From Bacillus sp. AFS006103 (lineage in GTDB: Bacteria > Bacillota > Bacilli > Bacillales > Cytobacillaceae), in NCBI GenBank assembly GCA_002559145.1, contig NTXX01000011.1, forward strand, positions 322,123 to 386,122: DNA of 64,000 nucleotides. Direction: 5' to 3'. The translations under genes were made by a program, and so were the position numbers. A model generated the notes under the pieces. It had not been told where the DNA came from and ran no database searches. It saw only the letters and a list, made by a program, of their open reading frames with translations. Positions 1 through 10,371 of this stretch are shown piece by piece (position 1 is the first letter of the stretch; every line of letters starts with the position of its first letter).

Positions 1-20
1 CAGGCCATACGCCGCTGAAC

Positions 21-38
21 GGGCGCTTGCGCCTTTTG
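21..38 (+). terminator. possible intrinsic terminator of an upstream gene
   Basis: GGCG-CTTG-CGCC hairpin followed by TTTT. It would end a plus-strand transcript entering from outside the window. The stem is short, so this is tentative. Confidence 0.35.
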
Positions 39-96
39 TCTTATTCATCCTGTCCGAATTCATAATAATTGATTTCTTTGGCGATAGGAACACGAA

Positions 97-132
97 CCAA
101 AAAAAGAGCTGGCTTCTAATATGCCAACTCTC
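97..132 (-). terminator. lexA terminator
   Basis: On the minus strand AGAGTTGGC pairs with GCCAGCTCT across a 9-nt loop (one G-T pair), followed by a run of seven T. It starts a few bases after the lexA stop codon. Confidence 0.8.
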
Positions 133-138
133 TTAAAC

Positions 139-762
139 TTAATGTATATGTCGGTAAACCCCAATGACTTTCCCTAAAATGGATACATTCCTTAATATAA
201 TCGGATCCATTGTAGAATTTTCCGGCTGTAGGCGTATGTAATCTTTTTCTCTGAAAAATCTCTTACAGGTGGCTTCGTCTTCCTCTGTCATCGCTACAAC
301 AATATCACCGTTATTTGCGGTTGGTTGCTGCTTAACAATCACATAATCGCCGTCTAGTATCCCTGCCTCTATCATACTCTCACCCATGATTTCCAGCATG
401 AAAACTTGCTCATCAGCAGGTGCAAGTCTTTCTGGAAGCGGGAAAAATTCTTCTACATTTTCTATAGCGGTAATTGGTAGTCCTGCAGTTACTTTACCGA
501 CCACCGGAACATTGACTACTGCATTCCTTGGTATATGTGCAGCGACATCTGCCTCTAATATTTCAATTGCTCTTGGTTTAGTTGGGTCTCGCCGAATAAG
601 TCCTTTGCTTTCCAATCTTGCTAGATGACCGTGAACAGTAGAGCTTGATGCAAGTCCAACTGCTTCCCCAATTTCCCTTACTGAAGGGGGATATCCTTTA
701 CTCTTAACCTCACTTTTAATGAAATCCAGAATATCCTGCTGCCGCTTTGATATTTTAGCCAT
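139..762 (-). CDS. lexA: LexA SOS repressor
   Basis: Repressor of the SOS regulon, a DNA-binding protein that self-cleaves when RecA filaments form. The product is 207 aa, close to the 205-aa B. subtilis LexA (DinR). It has an N-terminal winged helix (about residues 1-65), the Ala-Gly cleavage site in KVTAGLP (about residues 93-94), and the Ser/Lys dyad in GESM (about S129) and VIVKQQ (about K144). I chose the ATG at 762 (MAKISKRQ) because AGGTGG lies 8 nt upstream; the in-frame GTG at 774 has no room for a binding site. It is divergent from the yneA operon across a shared LexA-box region and so autoregulated. Confidence 0.97.
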   Translation of the reverse strand: MAKISKRQQDILDFIKSEVKSKGYPPSVREIGEAVGLASSSTVHGHLARLESKGLIRRDPTKPRAIEILEADVAAHIPRNAVVNVPVVGKVTAGLPITAIENVEEFFPLPERLAPADEQVFMLEIMGESMIEAGILDGDYVIVKQQPTANNGDIVVAMTEEDEATCKRFFREKDYIRLQPENSTMDPIILRNVSILGKVIGVYRHIH

Positions 763-797
763 GATAAAATCCACCTCGCCTGGTTAATGTTTACTTT

Positions 798-837
798 ATT
801 ATAACATGTTCGGTTTTTTTATACAAACATAAGTTCG
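798..837 (-). promoter_or_regulatory. lexA promoter with SOS box
   Basis: Minus-strand -35 TTGTAT (821-826) and -10 TATAAT (798-803) are separated by 17 bp. A LexA box CAAACATAAGTTCG (824-837, plus-strand reading) matches the CGAAC-N4-GTTCG consensus with one mismatch and overlaps the -35 element, consistent with autorepression. Confidence 0.8.
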
Positions 838-846
838 AAAAAATAA

Positions 847-876
847 TTGACAACAAACGAATGTTCGATTTATAAT
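847..876 (+). promoter_or_regulatory. yneA promoter with embedded SOS box
   Basis: TTGACA (847-852), 18-bp spacer and TATAAT (871-876) form a near-perfect sigma-A promoter. The LexA box CAAACGAATGTTCG (854-867, one mismatch to CGAAC-N4-GTTCG) occupies the spacer, so bound LexA would block RNA polymerase. Confidence 0.85.
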
Positions 877-888
877 GAAAATATAAAA

Positions 889-902
889 CGAACGTACATT
901 CC
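889..902 (+). promoter_or_regulatory. additional SOS (LexA) box
   Basis: CGAACGTACATTCC has a perfect left half-site and a weaker right half. It lies just downstream of the yneA -10 element, about where transcription starts, making a third operator in the lexA-yneA interval. Confidence 0.6.
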
Positions 903-919
903 TATTCGAGGTGTTTATT

Positions 920-1243
920 ATGAAAAAATTATGGAACAAATACTCCTATGCTATTACTCTTATAATATTAAGCTGTTCACTTTCATTTATAATATCGATT
1001 CAACATCATGCAAACGACCAGATTGAGTATTTAAAAGTTACTATCGCAGAGGGAGATTCGCTTTGGGAAATCTCTGATCAATTTTCAAGTCAGCATTCTT
1101 TATCAAATAAGGAATTTGTTGCTTGGATAAAAAAGCATAATGAAATAGATGAGGATAAAATTTTTCCTGGTGAAGAAATCATCATTCCAGTCAATAAAGA
1201 AGCCTCATCAACAAAAGAACTAGCTAGTGCGCTTGAAGAATAG
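920..1243 (+). CDS. yneA: YneA, SOS-induced cell-division inhibitor
   Basis: Delays septation during the SOS response; the B. subtilis homologue is membrane-anchored and blocks division-site assembly. The product is 107 aa, with one hydrophobic segment near residues 9-28 and a LysM-like peptidoglycan-binding domain (GDSLWEIS ... FPGEEIIIPV) over about residues 38-90. I chose the ATG at 920, preceded by GAGG; the in-frame GTG at 911 overlaps that site. It is first in the yneA-yneB-ynzC operon under the LexA-box promoter. Confidence 0.9.
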   Translation: MKKLWNKYSYAITLIILSCSLSFIISIQHHANDQIEYLKVTIAEGDSLWEISDQFSSQHSLSNKEFVAWIKKHNEIDEDKIFPGEEIIIPVNKEASSTKELASALEE

Positions 1244-1903
<660 letters not shown>

Positions 1904-1979
1904 GCCTAATGCCTTGTCATTAGGTTTATTTTTTAGTAAAATCAGGTGTCATGTAAATAGTTGAAAGGAAGGTCCTTGA

Positions 1980-2210
1980 ATGCTTTCAAAAGAAAAGATG
2001 GCTAGAATTAATGAACTGGCACGTAAAGCAAAGGCAACAGGATTGACTGAAATAGAAGCTAAAGAGCAATCGAGACTTAGAAGTGAATATTTAGCTACTT
2101 TCCGTTCGAATATGCTAGATACTCTTACCAACACCAAGTTTATTGATCCAGAAGGAAATGATGTAACTCCAGAAAAAATTAAAGCTAGGAAAAAAAATAC
2201 ACTTCATTAA
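1980..2210 (+). CDS. ynzC: YnzC, DUF896 protein
   Basis: 76-aa basic, helical protein of the DUF896/YnzC family, third gene of the LexA-regulated yneA operon in B. subtilis. The sequence begins MLSKEKMARINELARKAK, typical of the family, and has no membrane segment. AGGAAGG lies just upstream of the ATG. Its biochemical role is not established; a two-helix hairpin structure is known for the family. Confidence 0.88.
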   Translation: MLSKEKMARINELARKAKATGLTEIEAKEQSRLRSEYLATFRSNMLDTLTNTKFIDPEGNDVTPEKIKARKKNTLH

Positions 2211-2216
2211 AAGTTC

Positions 2217-2245
2217 AGGAATACATTTTTTTGTATTCCTTTATT
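2217..2245 (+). terminator. terminator of the yneA-yneB-ynzC operon
   Basis: AGGAATAC (2217-2224) pairs with GTATTCCT (2233-2240) around a T-rich loop, ending in T residues, a few bases after the ynzC stop. Confidence 0.7.
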
Positions 2246-2388
2246 ACATATTGTGACTATTTCTGTATCAAAATAAGAAGCAAAGTGACATTTTGTTCTT
2301 ATTTTATGCTATTTGTTGAATAAATAACGGTAGCAATATAAAATTGAAATGTATTTAGTAACCTTGTGATTAGGAAAGGATGTAATTC

Positions 2389-4395
2389 ATGTTTAATACT
2401 ATTGATGATTTATCTGTAACTTCAATTCGAACACTTTCGATTGATGCGATCGAGAAAGCAAACTCAGGACATCCAGGGATGCCGATGGGTGCGGCGCCAA
2501 TGGCTTATACTTTATGGACGAGGTTCTTAAACCAAAATCCAAAAAATCCACATTGGTTTAACCGTGACCGCTTTGTCTTATCGGCTGGCCATGGTTCAGC
2601 ATTGCTATACAGCATGCTTCATTTGTCTGGTTTCAACTTAACAATGGATGATCTAAAACAATTTCGTCAATGGGGCTCGAAAACGCCTGGTCACCCGGAA
2701 TACGGTCACACTGAAGGTGTTGAAGCAACCACTGGTCCACTAGGCCAAGGGATTGCGATGGCAGTTGGTATGGCAATGGCAGAACGCCATGTAGCAAGTG
2801 TTTATAATAAAGACAAATATGAACTTGTGAATCATTTTACATACAGCATTTGTGGAGATGGAGATTTAATGGAAGGTGTATCTGCTGAGGCAGCATCCTT
2901 AGCAGGACACTTGAAACTAGGTCGATTGGTAGTCCTATATGATTCAAATGATATCTCACTTGATGGAGACTTAAATAAGTCATTTTCAGAAAGTGTCAAA
3001 GATCGCTTCCTATCCTATGGATGGCAATATGTTCGTGTCGAAGATGGCAACAATCTTGAAGAAATTGCAAAAGCTCTTGAAGAAGCGAGAAATGATTTAG
3101 ACAGACCAACAATGATTGAAGTAAGAACAGTCATTGGATACGGCTCACCAAACCGTGCCGGAACTTCAGGCGTACATGGTTCACCACTTGGAGCAAATGA
3201 ATTAAAGCTTACAAAAGAGGCATATAAATGGACCTTTGAAGAAGATTTCCATGTGCCGCAAGAGGTTTATGATAACTTCCAGAAGCTCATCGTTGAAAAT
3301 GGTGAGAAAAAGGAAAAAGAGTGGAATGATCTATTCGCTCAATATAAAAAAGAGTACCCTGAACTTGCTACACAGTTAGAACAAGCATTAAATAATGAAC
3401 TTCCTGAAGGTTGGGATAAAGATATTCCAGTTTATGCTGAAGGAAAAAGCCTGGCAAGTCGTGCTTCTTCTGGTGAAGTCTTAAATGGAATTGCTAAGAA
3501 TTTACCTATTTTTATTGGTGGATCAGCGGACCTTGCCGGCTCGAATAAAACAATGATTAAAGGTACAACTGATTTTATGCCTGGTTCCTATGAAGGCCGC
3601 AATATCTGGTTTGGCGTTCGTGAATTTGGAATGGGAGCAGCTATGAACGGTATAGCTCTTCATGGCGGGGTGAAAGTATTTGGCGGAACCTTCTTTGTTT
3701 TCTCCGACTACTTGCGTCCTGCGATTCGTCTAGCCGCGTTAATGGGCTTACCTGTTACGTATGTATTTACTCATGATAGTATTGCTGTCGGGGAAGACGG
3801 ACCAACACACGAGCCGGTTGAACAGCTGGCAGCATTACGGGCGATGTCAGGATTATCAATTATTCGTCCTGCTGATGGCAATGAAACAGCAGCCGCTTGG
3901 AAACTTGCAGTTGAGTCAACTAACAAACCAACAGCACTAGTTTTGACTCGTCAAGATTTGCCAACATTAAAAGGTACGGATACAAATGCGTATGAGGGTG
4001 TTTCAAAAGGAGCATATGTTGTTTCCCCATCAGAAAGGGATACTCCGGATGCATTAATACTCGCAACTGGTTCAGAAGTAAGTCTTGCAGTTGAAGCTCA
4101 AAAGGCTCTAGCGGGCGAGGGTGTCCATGTTTCAGTTGTAAGTATGCCTTCATGGGATCGTTTCGAGCAGCAATCCAACGAATACAAAGAATCTGTGCTA
4201 CCAAGAAATGTGAAAAAGCGTCTTGGAATTGAAGTGGGAGCATCCTTTGGCTGGCACAAATATACTGGTGACGAAGGCGATGTATTAGCAATCGATCATT
4301 TCGGAGCTTCAGCGCCTGGAGAAAAGATTATGGAAGAGTTTGGCTTCACGGTAAGCAACGTGGTAGCTCGTGTGAAAGTACTTTTGCAACAATAA
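2389..4395 (+). CDS. tkt: transketolase
   Basis: Cytoplasmic thiamine-diphosphate enzyme of the pentose phosphate pathway, moving two-carbon ketol units between sugar phosphates. The 668 aa match the usual family length. Visible motifs are the N-terminal [15 protein letters not shown] segment, the ThDP motif GDGDLMEG ... ND (about residues 155-185), and the pyrimidine-binding and C-terminal domains. The ATG follows AGGAAAGGA. It is monocistronic, with a strong terminator, in the same place as B. subtilis tkt (between ynzC and sirA). Confidence 0.98.
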   Translation: MFNTIDDLSVTSIRTLSIDAIEKANSGHPGMPMGAAPMAYTLWTRFLNQNPKNPHWFNRDRFVLSAGHGSALLYSMLHLSGFNLTMDDLKQFRQWGSKTPGHPEYGHTEGVEATTGPLGQGIAMAVGMAMAERHVASVYNKDKYELVNHFTYSICGDGDLMEGVSAEAASLAGHLKLGRLVVLYDSNDISLDGDLNKSFSESVKDRFLSYGWQYVRVEDGNNLEEIAKALEEARNDLDRPTMIEVRTVIGYGSPNRAGTSGVHGSPLGANELKLTKEAYKWTFEEDFHVPQEVYDNFQKLIVENGEKKEKEWNDLFAQYKKEYPELATQLEQALNNELPEGWDKDIPVYAEGKSLASRASSGEVLNGIAKNLPIFIGGSADLAGSNKTMIKGTTDFMPGSYEGRNIWFGVREFGMGAAMNGIALHGGVKVFGGTFFVFSDYLRPAIRLAALMGLPVTYVFTHDSIAVGEDGPTHEPVEQLAALRAMSGLSIIRPADGNETAAAWKLAVESTNKPTALVLTRQDLPTLKGTDTNAYEGVSKGAYVVSPSERDTPDALILATGSEVSLAVEAQKALAGEGVHVSVVSMPSWDRFEQQSNEYKESVLPRNVKKRLGIEVGASFGWHKYTGDEGDVLAIDHFGASAPGEKIMEEFGFTVSNVVARVKVLLQQ

Positions 4396-4414
4396 TTAAT
4401 ATTTTGGCATAAGG

Positions 4415-4446
4415 GAGAACGGATAAATCCGTTCTTCTTTTTTTGA
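4415..4446 (+). terminator. tkt terminator
   Basis: AGAACGGAT pairs perfectly with ATCCGTTCT around an AA loop (4416-4435), followed by a T-rich run into 4444. Confidence 0.9.
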
Positions 4447-4541
4447 CTTTTATTTTTTACATTTTTTTGAACAATGCCATTTTTTAAAAGGAAAATTCAA
4501 TAAATCTACCGAATTTATAAAGATTAGCTTAGAATCCTGCT

Positions 4542-4608
4542 AATCGACAAAAATAGTGAAAGTTTTTGCCGCCGAAAGACAAAAGTTACGTTTGACTTTT
4601 TTTATAAT
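4542..4608 (+). promoter_or_regulatory. possible Spo0A-controlled sirA promoter region
   Basis: TATAAT (4603-4608) lacks a good -35. On the complementary strand TTTTGTCGATT (about 4543-4553) is one base off the Spo0A box core TGTCGAA, and TTTTGTC near 4579-4585 is a weaker match. A poor -35 with nearby Spo0A boxes fits the Spo0A-activated expression known for sirA, but the boxes are imperfect. Confidence 0.4.
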
Positions 4609-4640
4609 AGTAAAAAGGGTAATCAACGAAGGAGAGAACA

Positions 4641-5084
4641 GTGGTGAGAAAATATCAGCTATATTTAATAGAAGATGAATTTGCGACCCATTACTTCGGA
4701 AGAGAGCGATTGTTTTTTCAGCTTTTTAAGGAACATCAAAAAGCAAACGGCGAGCTTAAATTTATTACACAAAAACAAATTTCTTATATAACCAAAAAAG
4801 TAGAAGTTCTTAAAATTCATCAGCTTATTCAAAAGCAACTTGGAAAAATTAAGGGATTTAAAGCAGAGAATGGTGCATATTCAATTGAATTAAGTGGAAA
4901 ACTAAGTACGGCAAAGTTAGAAGTATTCCAAGACCTAATTACAATTGATGCCCAAGGCAGTTATGAAGCAGAGACGGCTTTTTTTGAAGTATTAAGAAAG
5001 TGTGAGTCTTCTTTTTTGGCGTTAGACCTTGAACATCAACGTTACGGCTGGTTAAAGCCAATAAAGGAAAGAAAATTTATCTAA
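4641..5084 (+). CDS. sirA: SirA, inhibitor of DNA replication initiation during sporulation
   Basis: 147-aa homologue of B. subtilis SirA (YneE, 148 aa), which binds DnaA domain I and blocks re-initiation once Spo0A is active. Diagnostic stretches are the N-terminal YLIEDEFATHYFGRE and the C-terminal YEAETAFFEVLRK and RYGWL-P-KER. Start is GTG at 4641, with a second GTG directly after it at 4644; GGAG at 4631 serves either. Its place between tkt and yneF matches B. subtilis. Its presence indicates a spore former. Confidence 0.92.
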   Translation: MVRKYQLYLIEDEFATHYFGRERLFFQLFKEHQKANGELKFITQKQISYITKKVEVLKIHQLIQKQLGKIKGFKAENGAYSIELSGKLSTAKLEVFQDLITIDAQGSYEAETAFFEVLRKCESSFLALDLEHQRYGWLKPIKERKFI

Positions 5085-5155
5085 TCGCAGATATTGTCTA
5101 ATCGTGTATAATTTAGTACACTGTAAGATAGACAACACGAAGGAGGAAGTTGAAT

Positions 5156-5371
5156 ATGTTATATTACATTCTAGTTGGTATACTAGCATTAGCAGCTGGT
5201 GTAGCACTAGGATTTTTCATTGCTCGTAAATATATGATGAGCTATTTAAAGAAAAATCCGCCAATCAACGAACAAATGTTAAAAATGATGATGATGCAAA
5301 TGGGTCAAAAACCATCACAAAAGAAAATCAACCAAATGATGGCTGCAATGAACAAGCAACAATCAAAATAA
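5156..5371 (+). CDS. yneF: YneF, UPF0154 membrane protein
   Basis: 71-aa protein with one N-terminal transmembrane helix (about residues 2-22) followed by a Lys- and Met-rich cytoplasmic tail, the typical UPF0154/YneF layout. I chose the ATG at 5156, 9 nt from AGGAGG (5141-5146), over the in-frame TTG at 5150. Function unknown. A terminator follows, so it is probably transcribed on its own or with sirA. Confidence 0.88.
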   Translation: MLYYILVGILALAAGVALGFFIARKYMMSYLKKNPPINEQMLKMMMMQMGQKPSQKKINQMMAAMNKQQSK

Positions 5372-5379
5372 AACGGACA

Positions 5380-5409
5380 AGCACTCATATAATAATGGGT
5401 GCTTTTTTC
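5380..5409 (+). terminator. yneF terminator
   Basis: AGCACTCAT (5380-5388) pairs with ATGGGTGCT (5395-5403, one G-T pair), followed by TTTTTT. Confidence 0.88.
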
Positions 5410-5555
5410 GTGCTCAAATATAAATTCTAAATCTTTATCATTTTATAAAAATTTGGTAAAATAAAACCTCAGTCAGTCTGGATAATTTTTCCGTACACCA
5501 TTGTTAATTAAGAAAATTTAAGAGAACGATTTTCTTTTATCTTGGGGGCGTTTGA

Positions 5556-7307
5556 ATGAAAGTATTTTTAGAATTAGGCTGGTATTTTAAACAAGAGAAA
5601 AAAGCGTATCTTTCAGGGATATTCATCTTAATGATTGTAGCGGTATTACAGCTGGTGCCGCCAAAAATAATTGGAGTCATTGCCGACCAAATTAACGAAG
5701 GCTCGATGACCATTGGATTACTTGGACAGTGGATGGGAGTGCTCGTCGTTGTAGCTTTGGCCATGTATTTCCTTCGCTATTATTGGAGGATTATGATTTT
5801 CGGATCATCGGTAAAGCTTAGTAAATTGCTTCGAAATCGTCTCTATCAGCATTTTACAAATATGTCACCAGCCTTTTACCAAAAACGTCGAATTGGAGAC
5901 CTGATGGCACATGCCACAAACGACTTGCAGGCAATTCAGCAGACAGCGGGTGTTGGTGTGTTAACGTTCGTTGATTCTCTTTCAACTGGCGGGTTTGTCA
6001 TCGCTGCGATGGCTTTTACAATCAGTTGGAAATTAACATTAATCTGTTTAATTCCGATGCCCTTTATGGTCATCCTTACGAGCTGGTTTGGAACGATGCT
6101 CCATCGAACCTTTTATCAAGCACAAGAAGCGTTTTCATCTTTAAATGATAAGACTCAGGAGAGTATCACTGGGATTAAAGTAATTAAAACCTTTGGTCAA
6201 GAAAAAGAAGACATTGAGGATTTTCGGAAGCAATCTGAAGACGTTGTCCAAAAAAATATTACTGTGGCAAAAATTGATTCTCTTTTCGATCCAACGATTT
6301 CGATTATTGTGGGAATCTCCTTCTTTTTATCGATTGTGTTTGGAGCGAAGTACGTACTAAATGGGGAATTAACAATTGGACAATTACTCTCGTTTACTAC
6401 TTACTTAGGGTTACTTATCTGGCCAATGCTTGCCTTTGGTTGGTTATTTAACATTGTTGAGCGGGGGAGTGCTTCATATGATCGGGTTTCCTTGCTCTTT
6501 CAAGAAAAAGTAGACATCACCGATGACGAGAAAGCTTTAAATGTCGTGCCGGAAGGTGATATCGAATTCAAGCTTGCGGATTTTACTTACCCCGGAGAAA
6601 CAACACCGGTTTTAAAAGATATTAATTTTATACTACATACAGGGGAAACTCTTGGGATTGTTGGGAAAACAGGTGCTGGAAAAACAACTCTCTTAAAGCT
6701 CCTTATACGTGAATTTGATCGTTATCATGGGGGAATTATGTTCGGTGGAAAGACTCTGCAAGAATATAAACTCGAAAAACTACGCGAAGCTATCGGGTAT
6801 GTTCCACAAGATCATTTCTTGTTTTCAGCCTCTGTCGGTGAAAACATTGCCTTTACTAACCCAAATGCAGCAACGAAAGACATCGAGAATGCTGCTAGGC
6901 TTGCAAATATTCATGACGACATCCTTCAATTTATGAATGGCTACCATACGATTGTTGGAGAACGGGGTGTGTCTTTATCGGGAGGGCAGAAACAAAGGAT
7001 TTCGATTGCGCGGGCTTTGCTGATGAATCCAGAAGTCCTTGTCCTCGATGATTCCTTGTCTGCTGTTGATGCGAAAACGGAAGAAGCCATTCTTTCCTCC
7101 TTAAGACAGAACAGAGAAGGCAAGACCACCATCATTACCTCACACCGATTAAGCGCCATTCACCATGCAGATCTTATTCTTGTTCTTGAGGATGGAAAAA
7201 TTGTTGAAAGAGGTAAGCATGAAGAATTGATGGAATCAGATGGATGGTATAAGGAAATGTACTTACGCCAGCAGCTAGAAGAGCTGGTCGAGCATGGGGG
7301 ACATTAA
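5556..7307 (+). CDS. heterodimeric ABC exporter, degenerate-ATPase half (YheI/BmrC-like)
   Basis: 583-aa half-transporter: six membrane helices (about residues 18-300), then an ABC ATPase domain (about 330-565) with Walker A GKTGAGKTT, canonical signature LSGGQ and Walker B VLVLDDS. The residue after the Walker B aspartate is D, not the catalytic E, so this half contributes the non-hydrolytic site, as in BmrC/BmrD or TM287/288 exporters. The start codon of its partner lies 1 bp past its stop. Likely exports drugs or lipids; substrate not readable. YknU is another possible relative. Confidence 0.88.
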   Translation: MKVFLELGWYFKQEKKAYLSGIFILMIVAVLQLVPPKIIGVIADQINEGSMTIGLLGQWMGVLVVVALAMYFLRYYWRIMIFGSSVKLSKLLRNRLYQHFTNMSPAFYQKRRIGDLMAHATNDLQAIQQTAGVGVLTFVDSLSTGGFVIAAMAFTISWKLTLICLIPMPFMVILTSWFGTMLHRTFYQAQEAFSSLNDKTQESITGIKVIKTFGQEKEDIEDFRKQSEDVVQKNITVAKIDSLFDPTISIIVGISFFLSIVFGAKYVLNGELTIGQLLSFTTYLGLLIWPMLAFGWLFNIVERGSASYDRVSLLFQEKVDITDDEKALNVVPEGDIEFKLADFTYPGETTPVLKDINFILHTGETLGIVGKTGAGKTTLLKLLIREFDRYHGGIMFGGKTLQEYKLEKLREAIGYVPQDHFLFSASVGENIAFTNPNAATKDIENAARLANIHDDILQFMNGYHTIVGERGVSLSGGQKQRISIARALLMNPEVLVLDDSLSAVDAKTEEAILSSLRQNREGKTTIITSHRLSAIHHADLILVLEDGKIVERGKHEELMESDGWYKEMYLRQQLEELVEHGGH

Positions 7308-7308
7308 G

Positions 7309-9102
7309 ATGGAAGAAAGCACACAGCTTACCGAACGTGAACAAAGAAAGATTTTATTCCGGCTTCTGTCCTATACAAGCCCACATAAAAAACTCCTTGT
7401 ACTGGCCTTTATCTTCTTACTATTAACAACCGTCGGAGATATTGTATTGCCAATTATCGTGAAAATATTCATTGATGATTATTTAACCCCTGGAAAGCTT
7501 GCGTTTCAGCCACTTTTAATTCTAGGCTCCACCTATATGGCCATTCAAATCATCAAAGCGATCCTGATGTTTTTTCAATTTGTTAAATTCCAAGAGCTTG
7601 CTTTAAAAATTATCCAACAGCTTCGAATTGATGTTTTTTCTAAAGTCCAATCATTAGGCTTAAAGTACTTTGATAAAACACCTGCAGGAAGTATTGTTTC
7701 AAGGATAACCAATGATACCGAAGCCATTAAAGAAATGTTTGTTACTGTAATTGCTACGTTTATCCAAGGTGGATTTTTATTAATTGGTATTTTTATTGCG
7801 ATGTTTATTCTGAATATCAAACTAGGATTATTATGTATTGTCATTCTGCCGTTATTAATGTTTGTTATGAACCTTTATAGAAAATTAAGTTCACGATTTT
7901 ACCTCGATATGCGTGAACGACTAAGCCAGTTGAATGCCAAGCTCAGTGAATCATTATCAGGTATGGGAATTGTTCAAGTGTTTCGTCAGGAAAAACGACT
8001 CCGGGCTGAATTTGGAGCCATTAATGATCAACACTACCAGGCAGGAATGAAAAATATCAAAATTGATGGTCTATTGTTAAGACCTGCGATTGATCTAATC
8101 TATATTTTAGGTTTAATCATTGTATTAAGTTATTTTGGGATTACTTCTTTTAATAATGTCGTGGAAATCGGTGTGGTTTATGCCTTCATTAATTACTTGG
8201 ATCGCTTTTTCGAACCGGTTAATCAGATGATGATGAGGCTTTCCTTGTACCAACAAGCGATTGTAGCAGGTTCGCGTGTCTTCAAACTGTTGGATGAGGA
8301 TGAATTAGCACCGCTGCAAGAGGAAGACCAGAACATTTCAATTCAACAAGGAAAGATTGAATTTAAGAATTTAAGTTTTTCCTATAATGGTGAACAGGAT
8401 GTGCTAAGATCGATTACCTTTACCGCCAATCCTGGTGAAACTGTTGCACTCGTTGGCCACACTGGCAGCGGAAAGAGCTCGATTATTAATTTGTTGATGA
8501 GGTTCTATGAATATGAACGAGGTGACATTTTTATTGATGGTCAATCGATTCGTGATTTTACAAAAACAGAACTTAGGGAGAAAATGGGGCTAGTCTTACA
8601 GGATCCCTTTTTATTCTACGGGACGATCAAGGAGAATATCCGCCTTCACAAGGAAAATATGTCGGATGAACAAGTAGAAGAAGCAGCAAGGTTTGTCCAG
8701 GCCCATACATTCATCGAAAAACTAGATGACGGGTTTGACCACAAAGTAGTCGAGCGTGGTACCACATTTTCAAGCGGTCAAAGGCAACTAATTGCATTTG
8801 CGCGAACGATTGCGGCAAATCCCAAAATATTGGTTCTTGATGAAGCAACTGCCAATATTGATACAGAAACAGAAGAAGCGATTCAAACCGCCTTATCGAA
8901 AATGCGCAAAGGGAGAACAACGATCGCGATTGCGCATCGCCTCTCTACCATCCAGGATGCGGATTTAATTTTAGTATTACATCAAGGAGAAATCGTTGAA
9001 CGAGGAAATCATCAGGAGTTGCTTGCACTAGGTGGTTTATATCATAAAATGTTTCTTTTACAAAACGGTTCAGTGGAACGTCTTAAGGATGTTGTGAAAT
9101 AA
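7309..9102 (+). CDS. heterodimeric ABC exporter, catalytic half (YheH/BmrD-like)
   Basis: 597-aa half-transporter partnering the preceding gene: membrane domain about residues 20-310, ATPase about 345-580. Walker A is GHTGSGKSS and Walker B ILVLDEA carries the catalytic Glu, but the signature is FSSGQ instead of LSGGQ. The intact catalytic site is therefore built from this Walker A/B plus the partner's LSGGQ. I chose the ATG at 7309, 8 nt after GGGGG inside the end of the first gene; an in-frame ATG at 7294 would overlap the partner. Confidence 0.88.
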   Translation: MEESTQLTEREQRKILFRLLSYTSPHKKLLVLAFIFLLLTTVGDIVLPIIVKIFIDDYLTPGKLAFQPLLILGSTYMAIQIIKAILMFFQFVKFQELALKIIQQLRIDVFSKVQSLGLKYFDKTPAGSIVSRITNDTEAIKEMFVTVIATFIQGGFLLIGIFIAMFILNIKLGLLCIVILPLLMFVMNLYRKLSSRFYLDMRERLSQLNAKLSESLSGMGIVQVFRQEKRLRAEFGAINDQHYQAGMKNIKIDGLLLRPAIDLIYILGLIIVLSYFGITSFNNVVEIGVVYAFINYLDRFFEPVNQMMMRLSLYQQAIVAGSRVFKLLDEDELAPLQEEDQNISIQQGKIEFKNLSFSYNGEQDVLRSITFTANPGETVALVGHTGSGKSSIINLLMRFYEYERGDIFIDGQSIRDFTKTELREKMGLVLQDPFLFYGTIKENIRLHKENMSDEQVEEAARFVQAHTFIEKLDDGFDHKVVERGTTFSSGQRQLIAFARTIAANPKILVLDEATANIDTETEEAIQTALSKMRKGRTTIAIAHRLSTIQDADLILVLHQGEIVERGNHQELLALGGLYHKMFLLQNGSVERLKDVVK

Positions 9103-9152
9103 TATCAGAAGGCATAAAGTGAAAGCGAAAGACACTAGCCTTTGGATGCTAA

Positions 9153-9185
9153 AAAAGCCTGGCGTATTTGCCAGGCTTTTACTAG
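9153..9185 (+). terminator. terminator of the ABC exporter operon
   Basis: AAAAGCCTGGC (9153-9163) and GCCAGGCTTTT (9170-9180) form a perfect 11-bp stem with a 6-nt loop. The symmetric A/T ends let it act on both strands, facing the small minus-strand gene as well. Confidence 0.92.
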
Positions 9186-9220
9186 TTCTTAATTTTTATT
9201 TCTACTTTAAAATTTTTCTG

Positions 9221-9397
9221 TTAACAGGCTGAAGATGGAATATTTTTTATATAGACTCTGTGATATTCATTTAAAAGATGATCGAGTTCCTGGCTGTAAC
9301 GAATAGCAACGGAGGATGTCAAGCCGTTAGTAATGGCGACTTGAATTAATTCAGCACGTTTTTTTTCAATTAATGTCACTAAATCATTTTTTGTCAC
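9221..9397 (-). CDS. Spo0E-type aspartyl-phosphate phosphatase (YnzD-like)
   Basis: 58-aa minus-strand ORF read by hand. It carries the Spo0E-family hallmark SQELD (residues 35-39) in a short two-helix protein, and begins VTKNDLVTLIEKKRAEL. Members dephosphorylate Spo0A~P or Spo0F~P and restrain sporulation. GTG start at 9397 with AAAGGA about 9 nt upstream. In B. subtilis I recall a Spo0E-like gene (ynzD) in this neighbourhood near ccdA, which supports the name, but the exact orthology is from memory. Confidence 0.8.
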   Translation of the reverse strand: MTKNDLVTLIEKKRAELIQVAITNGLTSSVAIRYSQELDHLLNEYHRVYIKNIPSSAC

Positions 9398-9663
9398 GGC
9401 TGATGTCCTTTCCGGATAACTCCTAAATTATGGTATGAATAGAATACTAATATATCAAATTTGGACTGATTTTACTAGTATAACCTATGATGTAAATTTT
9501 TTCAAAGACATTTGTAAATAAATATCCAATATACATTAATAATCGGATTTTTTTATTGAATCAGAAAAACAGGCGGCGACACAAAATATTCAAGTTAACC
9601 ATTATCTTTTATATCAAACATTTGTTAGAATATAAACGTATCGACTATAGTGGGAGTGTTAAT

Positions 9664-10371
9664 ATGTCAGATGTAAATATATTTTTAGCATTAGGAGCAG
9701 GATTTTTAAGTTTTATATCACCTTGTTGTTTACCGCTATATCCTGCATTTCTCTCGTACATTACTGGTATGTCAGTTGGGGAATTGAAAAGCGAAAATGC
9801 CATGCTTCAAAAGCGGAGTCTACTCCACACATTATTTTTCCTATTAGGCTTTTCGATTATTTTTATTGCCATTGGTTTTGGGACTTCGTTTCTAGGAAGT
9901 TTCTTCTTACAGTATAAGGACCTTATTCGTCAACTAGGCGGAATTTTTATTGTTTTCTTTGGATTAGTTATCGTTGGAATTTTAAATCCGCAATTTATGA
10001 TGAAAGATCGTCGCATTGAATTTAAAAATCGCCCTTCAGGTTATTTTGGCTCGGTATTAATTGGAATGGCTTTTGCAGCGGGATGGACGCCATGTACTGG
10101 TCCAATTCTCTCGTTTGTTATCTCACTTGCAGCGACAAATCCAGGGTCAGGTATGATGTATATGATCGCCTATTCACTAGGATTTGCGATACCATTCTTT
10201 ATTCTTTCATTCTTCCTTGGCCGCATGAATTGGATCAAGAAGAACAGTGCAAAAATTGTTAAAGTTGGCGGCTACATAATGATTGTGATGGGGATTGTCC
10301 TCTTTTTTGACTGGATGACAAAAATTATTATATTCTTTTCAGAAATGTTTGGAGGGTTTACAGGGTTTTAA
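9664..10371 (+). CDS. ccdA: CcdA, thiol-disulfide transport protein for cytochrome c maturation
   Basis: 235-aa integral membrane protein, six hydrophobic helices, of the DsbD/CcdA family. It passes reductant across the membrane for cytochrome c haem attachment and spore cortex formation. The two redox cysteines are visible in SPCCLPLYP (about residue 20) and GWTPCTGP (about residue 143). I chose the ATG at 9664 (MSDVNIF), with GGGAG upstream; a longer frame to 9556 adds a basic stretch unlike the family. In B. subtilis ccdB (yneI) and ccdC (yneJ) follow; here only ccdC does. Confidence 0.93.
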   Translation: MSDVNIFLALGAGFLSFISPCCLPLYPAFLSYITGMSVGELKSENAMLQKRSLLHTLFFLLGFSIIFIAIGFGTSFLGSFFLQYKDLIRQLGGIFIVFFGLVIVGILNPQFMMKDRRIEFKNRPSGYFGSVLIGMAFAAGWTPCTGPILSFVISLAATNPGSGMMYMIAYSLGFAIPFFILSFFLGRMNWIKKNSAKIVKVGGYIMIVMGIVLFFDWMTKIIIFFSEMFGGFTGF

